DNA of 64,000 nucleotides from NCBI GenBank assembly GCA_022495005.1, contig JAGYXB010002030.1, positions 186,001-250,000 on the forward strand, written 5' to 3'. Each line of letters opens with the position of its first letter. Position 1 is the stretch's first letter. Made by a program: the position numbers and the translations under genes. The stretch is from Rhyacophila brunnea (Eukaryota > Arthropoda > Insecta > Trichoptera > Rhyacophilidae). A model generated the notes under the pieces. It had not been told where the DNA came from. It saw only the letters and a program-made list of their open reading frames with translations, and did not search any database. This document shows, one piece after another, positions 56,713-64,000 of this stretch.

Positions 56713-56838
56713 CACACATTACCATCACATCACGTGAGCATACGTGCACTTTCAGACAGATACTCCCACCCCTTAGCACAATTCGAGCCGAAAACAAAGT
56801 TATATTAAAATAGTTTTCAAAAATCGATAAAATGTATC

Positions 56839-57143
56839 AGCGCATCTATTCTATACACAAGACTCCTTTCGGCCTCTACGGCAGCTATCTAGGGTAGGAA
56901 AGTAACGAAATATTAGCACTTAATGTAACAATAATTACATTAAGTTAGCTTTCTGAAATGTCATAACTGTCTATCTCACTCTAAAATTTATCACAGCCAA
57001 GAGAGCTGCTGTTAAAACATAGCACGTATTGTAACAATTACTACTAAGTTATTGTAATTGTTACAATAAGTTCTAATACATGGATACTTTCCTACCCTAG
57101 ATAGCGGCCGAAAGCTGTACCTATTGTGTATAGAATAGATGCG
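56839..57143. mobile_element. 305-bp TIR MITE (family M5), full copy
   Basis: AGCGCATCTATTCTATACAC at the left and GTGTATAGAATAGATGCGCT at the right are perfect mirrors, and the homology continues through CTTTCGGCC..GCTATCTAGGGTAGGAAAGT for about 65 bases. The centre repeats TAACAATTAC words. Half copy at 22435-22560. Confidence 0.9.
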
Positions 57144-57149
57144 CTGAAC

Positions 57150-57910
57150 CACACAAAGGTTACCTCACGCGTACACGTCACATCACCAATATATGACGCG
57201 TGATAGAACGACTGATTTTTTCTGAAAGTTGACATATTTGTGAGTCACGTAATCTCACGTATTTTTTTTTACTTTAGTGGTTTGTTTGAAGAGAGCTAAG
57301 TACAAATCACAGGTAATTAATTATTGACATGTTTTTATTATTGAATGTTCTGATGGCTATAGTACTACATGAGCTCACGCGACGTGATTGTAGTGTGTTA
57401 TTAGCATAAGATGTCTCAAGCAATATAATAGTTGACGACGACATTCTAGTAGTCCGACTTCATTAAGTTGCGCCGAACTGCGCTTCGGAAGTTGCTCAAC
57501 AACTTTTAACTCGGATTAAACAAAAGTTGTGCGAGTCCGCTCGGCGACTGTAATCGATATCGCAAGGAGTAGAACTACAGTCCGTACTCTAAAATCAATG
57601 GAACACGAAAGTAGACTTAGTTGCGAAAGTTTGTCTCGAAACAGTTGAAAATGTGTAGGTACACTCTCATGAGTTTCAATTCGACCAATTGTAACGGTCG
57701 AGTTTTTATAAGTCGCGTCGATACTTTCAAACGAGGTTAAAAGTTTCAAGATTATTACAACTTGTAACCAAGTAATCCAATAAATGCATAATCCCCCAAT
57801 CAATTATTCTGTAATCGACCGAATTTGGAAGAAAAATATTATGTTAAGAAATTTTAAATAAATTAAATGAAACGATCGGTGAATCAGGCCCCCTATGTTA
57901 GAACTTGCGA
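57150..57910. other. Non-repetitive stretch, nothing firmly recognised
   Basis: 57466-57775 contains several AAGTTG/CAACTT and TTTTAAC/GTTAAAA words in both orientations and may be a worn MITE. A 95-codon minus-strand frame has no recognised domain. Confidence 0.4.
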
Positions 57911-58150
57911 GTGCCAGCTGCCCGGTCGACATGACGTCATATGACATCATTGTGACGTACTACCGGAGTGATAATAGCATTCTAGAAAATAACGCTACTC
58001 AGACAGTGGCGCTATTCATTGTCACCATACACATATAAGTGTTTCATCATATTAATATCTATGGTGAGCACTGTGCGCTGGGCGGCATGCCTCGAGCGTG
58101 TATTGGCTGACGTCACAATTACGTCATGTCGTCTGGTGCCACACGAGTCG
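57910..58150. promoter_or_regulatory. Cluster of CRE-like TGACGTCA/TGACGT sites in inverted arrangement
   Basis: ATGACGTCATATGACATCAT and TGTGACGT near 57930-57958, then GCTGACGTCACAATTACGTC near 58108. The outer words GTGCCAGCTGCCCGGTCGAC and, on the other strand, GTGGCACCAGACGAC partly mirror each other. This may therefore be a MITE carrying bZIP-like sites or a regulatory cluster. Confidence 0.35.
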
Positions 58151-58436
58151 ATAGTTAGGAAATCGCGGTGCAGGCCGGATGTTATAGAACGGCGGGATCA
58201 TTTTCATATAAACACCTTTTATATTTAAACTGATTTTATTAGAAGCTAATAAATATAATAATATATAATGGCAGATTACATTTTAAACAATAACTTGTTA
58301 CCGTATGGTCCGCATGGTTTGATATAGTTAATACAGTCGATGCGTCTTTCTCTAAAGTTGAATTTAAACTTAATTGTAAAGCTATTTTGATTAAGTATAT
58401 TATAAAACAAACATTGATAATAATATGACGATGGCG

Positions 58437-58645
58437 GCTCTCGTGGTGCAGTGGGTAAGGCGCTGGCCTTCCACCCGAGAGTTCTGGGTTCGATTCCCGG
58501 TCATGACAAAAAACATTTATGTGTTTTTCTCAAAGCCTGGGTGTTTGTGATTGTTCAAAATTACCAACAACCACCTGTACGAAAAACCAAGAACATGGTT
58601 ATTAATAATTCTAAAAAAAAATGTGACGTATGGAATTCTCAGTCA
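58437..58645 (+). mobile_element. tRNA-derived SINE (family S2)
   Basis: Head at 58437-58505: A-box GTGGTGCAGTGGGTAAGGCG and B-box GGGTTCGATTCCC. Body TTTATGTGTTTTTCTCAAAG and GGGTGTTTGTGATTGTTC, ending in a run of A. The acceptor stem does not close (GGCTCTC against GTCATGA), which rules out a functional tRNA. Confidence 0.85.
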
Positions 58646-59470
58646 ACAATATCCGTTGGAAGGTAGTTTGAAACAATAAGCTATGAATCAAATCCTTATC
58701 AAACGCATTGCAAAACATTCATGCTACTGCTTATTAACACTTGAAAAGAATAATATAAAGATAAGCTCAAATTGCGGGGCTATAAACACGGGACCCACAA
58801 CAAAAAGTGACAAAGTGAAATAGGAATAGTCAAAAAAAGTAGGTACTGTTGTTTGGTCTCTGCGTGATTGGAAGGTTAGAGGGTATATAGTCGGGAAGCA
58901 GGCTTGAAACCGCCTGACCTAACTCGACGCCATTTTTTCCGCACCAAAATCTTGCTACCAATCTATATCCATGTCTCATATCTCGTGTGAAATCTCCCCG
59001 AATCCATGGTTTTAATTAAAGTATAACATTCCGACACACACCCATACCAGTAGGAGTAGTCCATATTATAGCCACGACAAATCGAAATACTTAATATTAA
59101 GTCAAATGTAATTATAATAGTATTAATAAGATCTAAATTTGAAAGCCAGTCGCCATAGAATAGACCAATGAAATATCTCGGAATATGAACTGTCAGGCGT
59201 GACGTTTTTAACGCGGGTCTGGATGACTTAAAGCGAGTTAGACGACAAAAATTAACACGTCGAGATGCAGCGATTTCGAAAATGAATACTAACGTTGCGA
59301 CACCAGCGTCACCGCGCAGCGCGTCAAACTAAAGTTGGCGTATTACACGCACGCCAGCTATGAACTTTCATTGATCAGCTATGCGAAATTGTTTTCAACA
59401 AATTGCAGAAGCAATATACCTTTATACAATGTAATATTTATATATTATTAAACGTTATACTTAATATAAT
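58645..59470. other. Non-coding stretch with a GC-richer block at 59150-59360
   Basis: 59300-59390 (GCGCGTCAAACTAAAGTTGG, TATTACACGC, TGAACTTTCATT, GCGAAATTG) parallels 63870-63940, a dispersed repeat of unknown type. Otherwise nothing recognised. Confidence 0.45.
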
Positions 59471-59744
59471 ATCGTCTCTGTTCTGGCAGAAACACACTAA
59501 CTGGAGAATACTAGTTTTGAGAAATTTGACTTTGAAGTTGTTAAAATGTTTGAAATGGTCTATTATGTGAGTTTATATAAGTAATCGTAAAAAGTATGAC
59601 TTTAAAATAAAGACGCTTATTTATTAAGAAGGTTTCCAGACGGTAAAGTTTTAAATAAGGAACATTTTGGTAAGTATAACTAACTCAATATGTCATTTTT
59701 TCGAATTAGTGTCTTCTGCCAAAACAATGACGATATACTGAACA
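59471..59744. mobile_element. TIR MITE family M4, copy 2
   Basis: ATCGTCTCTGTTCTGGCAGA at the left; the right end TTCTGCC..AACAATGACGATAT is its worn mirror. The interior is collinear with 51169-51431. Confidence 0.85.
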
Positions 59745-60109
59745 ATAAAACTAGCCGAGATAATATATCGTATAAGTACATAATTCCAGTTCTTTTTTTT
59801 TATGTTAAAAAATGTCAAAGTGACATAGCGCTCGTACAGGGACTGGTAAGTGTCAACTTGCCATTTTACACAATCGCCTTATATGTATAGAGAAGCGACA
59901 CAGGCGACATCCGTTGCATGTACTTCAGATCAAGAAAAATAACGGAAACGCGTTATCGTGTTAACTAATTAGAATATCCCTGTTTAAGGGTAAATTACAA
60001 ATAAAAGAAACATCGTGCATTCTCACATATTTGCATTGACGGCGAATAGTGGACAGCGTTGATTGGGTTAGCGTATTTTATAATTAACGTGAGTCGTGAC
60101 AGTATAAAG

Positions 60110-60520
60110 GACGGAAGTGGGGTGGATTTTTAAGTATGCAGATCTCCAGTAAGGGTTTCGCGGTCATGATAATAAAATGGAAATTCTATGTATCGAAAGG
60201 GTGTAAGCAAAATGATTCGACGTTCACCAGAAAACTGCGAGCACGTTCGGGGGTGGGTGGAAAGGGGGTTGCGAACCGACACGCTCGTCCGCCTCGACAT
60301 GGGAGCGGGCCCCGCCTAATTACCCTGTATTCATTACCCTAATTTGATTGCCGCGATAAAGCCAGTTTCAGCGTCGTTCGGGCACTTTATAAAATACAAA
60401 TAAACGCGGCCGCGCATTGTGAGTCGGCACACGAAATCCTATCGAGGGTACACGTGTTCATGGCGTGAATGCTAATGCGCCCACGCGTCCGACACGTGTA
60501 AAAATAAGCGTTATTATCGG
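60110..60520. promoter_or_regulatory. GC-rich unique block, best candidate for a conserved cis-regulatory element
   Basis: About 400 bases, GC-richer than the window and free of repeats. It holds CGCCTAATTACCCTGTATTC, CATTACCCTAATTTGATTGC, CGCGATAAAGCC, CACTTTATAAAATAC and GCGTTATTATCGG: clustered homeodomain-like TAAT, GATA-like and Caudal-like words. No frame is convincing. The enhancer role is an inference from composition and site clustering. Confidence 0.35.
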
Positions 60521-60844
60521 AAAGAAAAAGTTTGCAACGATAAAAAGGCGCATAACACAATATTGAAAATCATAAGTCACTTTTTGAAACACTGCTTTCA
60601 CTACGCCCTGATAAGGTTATCACATTGGAAACGAATGGTTCGCACAAATTAACAACTACTGTAACATGGTCAATTTGAACGATCTGCAATGCTAAGTATA
60701 CAGTTGTTTTTTGCTTTAGTGAAATGAGAACCAAAACAGTATTTTCACTTAGCAGGGCAGAATAGTTTTTACTTGTCAATACCTATATTATTATAACTAA
60801 TTAGGTACAACTAAACAACAAGACACTACGGAATATTTACTATT

Positions 60845-61085
60845 TTTTTTTTCGACCATGTCCGATCCTGATAGGATCATATGGGCCTCCACAGAGTGGA
60901 GGTTTGTATTGACAGATGTGTTTTTACGAGAAATGGATGTCAGCCACTTGCTCAACCTATTAGGTCCATACCCTGACACACACAAATTGAAAAACAATAT
61001 GTGTACTTGCCAGACCCAGGATTCGAGCCTGGGACCCACGGCTTTATAGTCCAACGCTTATGCCGCGCGGCCACCGTGGGTATTA
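60845..61085 (-). mobile_element. tRNA-derived SINE (family S3)
   Basis: Minus strand: a head with GTGGCCGCGCGGCATAAGCG (A-box) and GGCTCGAATCCTGGG (B-box) at 61006-61085. The body reads GTGTCAGGGTATGGACCTAA, then TTGAGCAAGTGGCTGACATC, and ends near an A-rich junction at about 60845. Confidence 0.8.
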
Positions 61086-61859
61086 CTATTAGAGTTGTCA
61101 AAATCTGTCGTTCAATACGAAGAAAATTAATTTCTCCTCTCCTAATTTACCAAACTTTTCCTGAATTCTGAATTAATGCGATGTTTGTGCATATACTATC
61201 AGAAGATTTTGGATTGTTTAGTAGTGCAATGGACCAAGATGATAATGGCCATCCTTAAAATTTAAATATTCATATATTTTAACAGAACTGATGAAGATTG
61301 TTAATTTTTTGAAGGTGCAGTTAAAAAAATCCTATTGAAGCGGACGAAACAGGCAAATAAAATACTGTGAAATTCGTAAATAATATTTAAAATATGATTA
61401 AAAGTGATAATCTTGCATTATTGGGTCTTCTAAAAAAACCCCTCCTGGAATTTCCAGTGTGAAATACGTATTCCCTAAGCATGACTATGACAGGAGCTCA
61501 TGAGCAAAATAAACTTTACGGAATGCAATTCACAATACAGAGATCGCGGTCGCTTTGTACAAGTTAAAACGACAAAGAAGCCAAACTAAATCAATAAACA
61601 ATGTAAATAAATCTCGAAGAAACGTCTCCCGCATTTGGAGCACGTACCAGGCGCGCAGAATTACAAGGAGGAAATCCTTTCTAAGTGTCATGCACAATAA
61701 AGTCGAGACAACGATAAATAAGTCTTAAGGCACTCTGGTTTGTAGGTACGCTGCACACAATGGTCTGCGGCAATCTTGGGAATATTATCCGCTTATGATG
61801 CCCTGGCAAGACCGAGTGCGTTGCGTTGCAATGTAACAGGAGTAAAGAGGATCTTAGTT
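61085..61859. other. Stretch without a recognised gene
   Basis: Mostly AT-rich. A mildly GC-richer patch at 61540-61840 has overlapping open frames on the minus strand without domains. Confidence 0.45.
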
Positions 61860-62640
61860 CAGTGTTCTTGAACCGGTGTTCCGCGGACCGGCGCCGGTCC
61901 ACTAGAATTAATTACCGGTCCGCGAAAGCTTTCACCATGCCATCAACCGACATATCGATACACGACAATTTTTGAATGCTGCTGATATTAACCAGAAAGT
62001 CATATTCAACATCATAAGCCAACATTTAAAAACGTTAGCTGACAACTTAAAAAATATTTCTCTGAAAATTAAGACCTACGTAAAAGCGGACCCTCTAACC
62101 TCTGGATTAATAATCCCTTTTTCGAAGATGTTAAATCATGCGCACTTGATTCTCCTGAGAAAGAAAAGCTGGTCGAGCTATCTTCTGACGTAACTCTGGT
62201 ACATCAGAAGATAGCTCGATCAGCTTTTCCAGACAAAAAATGCAATCATTGTCTCAATTTTGAATATCCCTCGATAAATAATATCCATCTCTGAGTTATA
62301 AAGCTATCAGATTATTGGTATTTTTTTCGACTTCCTAATTGTGTGAAAATACTTTTTCATCTAGGTATGTCAGTAATAAAAACCAAACAGAGAAATCGAA
62401 TGGATGTTAATGCAGCGCTTCATCTCTCAGAAACGGAGCTGCAACCACGTATATCAAATTTTCTTACAAATAAGCAGAAGCAGATGTCGCACTAAATGAA
62501 AAGTTGTATTTTTTTAACATGAGATTTAATAAATAAAATTCTATCTAAGTATAATGGTTTTTATGTCTGGCTGATACCGGTCCGCAAAATATTTTTCCTA
62601 TATTCACCGGGCTGCGGTTGTTAAAAGGTTGAAGAACACT
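61860..62640 (+). pseudogene. ZBED/FAM200-type hAT transposon remnant
   Basis: Ends CAGTGTTCTTGAACCGGTG (left) and GGTTGAAGAACACT (right) mirror each other, with GCGGACCGG words inside both ends, as in ZBED5-like hAT elements. Coding scraps in order: NIISQHLKTLADNLK, WINNPFFEDV, EKLVELSSDVTL, then after a gap GMSVIKTKQRNRMDVNAALH and LSETELQPRISNFLTNKQ, ending at a stop at 62494. These correspond to the linker, the ..LS.D..L segment and the hAT C-terminal dimerisation tail. Most of the catalytic region is deleted and frames shift repeatedly. The remnant carries a local inverted duplication (62164-62228). Flanking 8-mers do not clearly match. Confidence 0.8.
62164..62228. repeat. 25-bp inverted duplication inside the hAT remnant
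   Basis: AAAAGCTGGTCGAGCTATCT..GA at 62164-62188 is mirrored at 62204-62228 with one mismatch and a 15-base spacer. The left arm encodes the family's KLVELSSD; the right arm is an extra reverse copy, consistent with a template-switch event. Confidence 0.85.
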
Positions 62641-63673
62641 TAAGACTTAGTAGACACAGGGGATATTATGGAATAATATGGAGATATTTTAAATCACACA
62701 CAAATACAGGAAAAATCAAAAAGGATGGTAAATTTATAGCGATAATTCCTTTTTAGGAAATTGGGGAATACCTATAAGTATTATAACATTATATAATTTA
62801 TTTTAACCCTTTTTCTATTCATGAATGGAATCTACTTAGTGTGTTTTTTTTCTAGATGCCTTTATGGATACCTCGCATAATTATACTATCGAGGTTTCTT
62901 TAAGAACTTTGGCACGCAAACTACTCTACTTGATGCTAGTCAAATGAAAATTGTGCCTGCTGAGAAATATGTCTTATCGTATGTATTATATTATATAATA
63001 TATCGGGTCGCCTATGAAACCGCCTTGCAAAAAAAACCCTGGAAAATTCTTTGTAGCAAGGTGGATATTATGTTGTAGTGTGTATAGTGACCCCCACACC
63101 CTGAAGCGGGCCCCCAGGCTAGGATCTTTGGTAGTCCCCCCTACCTATCAATAAGATAAAAGGCAGTATAGTGCTCTACAATAACGTTTTCCAAATGGTG
63201 TTCGAGGTTAAATCAAGAGTATTTAGAATATTTTTTTAGCAATCTTTAGTATTTTTTAATACATCCACTTGAATTATTGAATTGCCGAGTATCGACACGC
63301 ATCAAAAATTGCGTCACAACTACATTTTTTAAAACCATGATCAACAATAACATTTTAAGTAAATTAACACCGCAGGCGACTTTTTAACAATTAGGCTCAA
63401 TTTGTGATGTGTGTTTATCTCACTTATCTGGTTGACCCATCACGCCGGTGCCCTCCAGAATCCGGGCCGCCAGGCTAGACCCCTGTCCACCCCTTCCCTC
63501 GGTTACCACAGATATAACGTCAAAACGCCATTCTTTGGAAGCAATCCCAAAAAACTTTTGAACAGGCACTGCAGGGCTGTTCCAACATAATAGCTAACTC
63601 AAAAAATCAATTAAAAAGGTGATAACTATGCTATGTCGTATTCCAAGAGTTAAATTACCTCAAAGAATAAACT
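62640..63673. other. Stretch without a recognised gene
   Basis: AT-rich, with GC-richer patches at 63090-63150 and 63430-63500 that share a CCAGGCTAG word. No frames or element ends identified. Confidence 0.45.
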
Positions 63674-63764
63674 GTTAGTGTACGTCCAGCGTTCGGCGCA
63701 GCGTTGAGCGTTTTGCGCAACTCAAACGTATACGCCGAACGCTGGCACTGAGGCCTCACACTCA
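63674..63764. mobile_element. Foldback MITE family F2, compact copy
   Basis: TTAGTGTACGTCC, AGCGTTCGGCGCAGCGTTGA, CAACTCAAACGTATACGCCG and GCTGGCACTGAGGCCTCACA match 25458-25647 but the centre is collapsed to about half the length. Confidence 0.85.
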
Positions 63765-64000
63765 GGCGTAACGTTTCTTTAATGATGGGCACAAAAACCT
63801 GGATACTGGATATAGCGAGATAGAGGAGAACAGTATGTTAAATCTTGAAATACGATAGATACTAGGCACCAACGCGTCGCGCGTCAAGTCACAGTTGTCA
63901 TATTGCACGCCCTCAAACTGTCATTAATAACGCGAAATATTTGATATCACTATCGATTTTTCACTGGAAGACATGTCAATATTAATCCTCGGAGGATTTT
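63765..64000. other. Window end, no gene
   Basis: 63870-63940 (CGCGTCAAGTCACAGTTGTC, TATTGCACGC, ACTGTCATTAATAACGCGAA) is the partner of the repeat near 59300. Confidence 0.5.

Noticed and set aside
58437..58510. Functional tRNA gene
   Set aside because: A and B boxes are good but the acceptor stem does not pair and a SINE body follows.
1..64000. CRISPR array, operons, prokaryotic or organelle origin
   Set aside because: No regularly spaced direct repeats, no gene packing and no rRNA/tRNA clusters; SINEs, MITEs and Penelope elements mark a eukaryotic nuclear genome.

Overview
The window looks like nuclear DNA from an insect: AT-rich, with no operon-like gene packing and no intact long reading frame. 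It is full of decayed transposable elements of types common in insects, and short TAGGTACCTAC-type words recur, which I associate loosely with Lepidoptera and aphids. The order is an inference; a moth or butterfly is my weak preference. I found no convincing host protein-coding exon, rRNA gene or functional tRNA gene. The window is best read as an intergenic or intronic gene desert.

Layout. 0-9 kb: AT-rich unique sequence, a non-LTR reverse-transcriptase tail (4.36-4.71 kb), a foldback MITE (4.85 kb), a TIR MITE (7.35-7.74 kb) and an inverted-repeat element split by a small hAT-like MITE (8.39-8.97 kb). 9-15 kb: a hAT-type MITE, an element with CCCGGG-rich ends, a 2.3 kb DNA transposon with 22-bp perfect TIRs and a frameshifted coding remnant (11.71-14.02 kb), and a TTAA-flanked MITE. 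15-30 kb: SINE pieces, more MITEs, two local segmental duplications and several GC-rich non-repetitive blocks. 30-39 kb: non-LTR tails, MITEs nested in one another, and an isolated Penelope pseudo-LTR (37.6-37.9 kb). 39.9-41.85 kb: a mariner-like pseudogene split at a TA by a second TIR element that itself contains a GTF2IRD2-type hAT remnant. 44.7-46.56 kb: a 5'-truncated Penelope-like element with half of its reverse transcriptase, a GIY-YIG endonuclease and pseudo-LTR pieces in opposite orientations on its two sides. 46.6-49 kb: two non-LTR tails of one family. 54.55-55.94 kb: a hAT-type MITE with perfect 8-bp target duplications, split by a second element with its own 8-bp target duplication. 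61.86-62.64 kb: a ZBED-type hAT remnant carrying a 25-bp inverted duplication.

The most numerous family is a hAT-like MITE (ends CAGTGGCG/CGCCACTG) with nine copies or fragments. The scientific interest lies in datable nesting events with exact target duplications, hammerhead-like motifs in the Penelope pseudo-LTRs, and GC-richer non-repeat blocks that could be conserved regulatory DNA. All functional statements are inferences from sequence reading by eye; no search was run.
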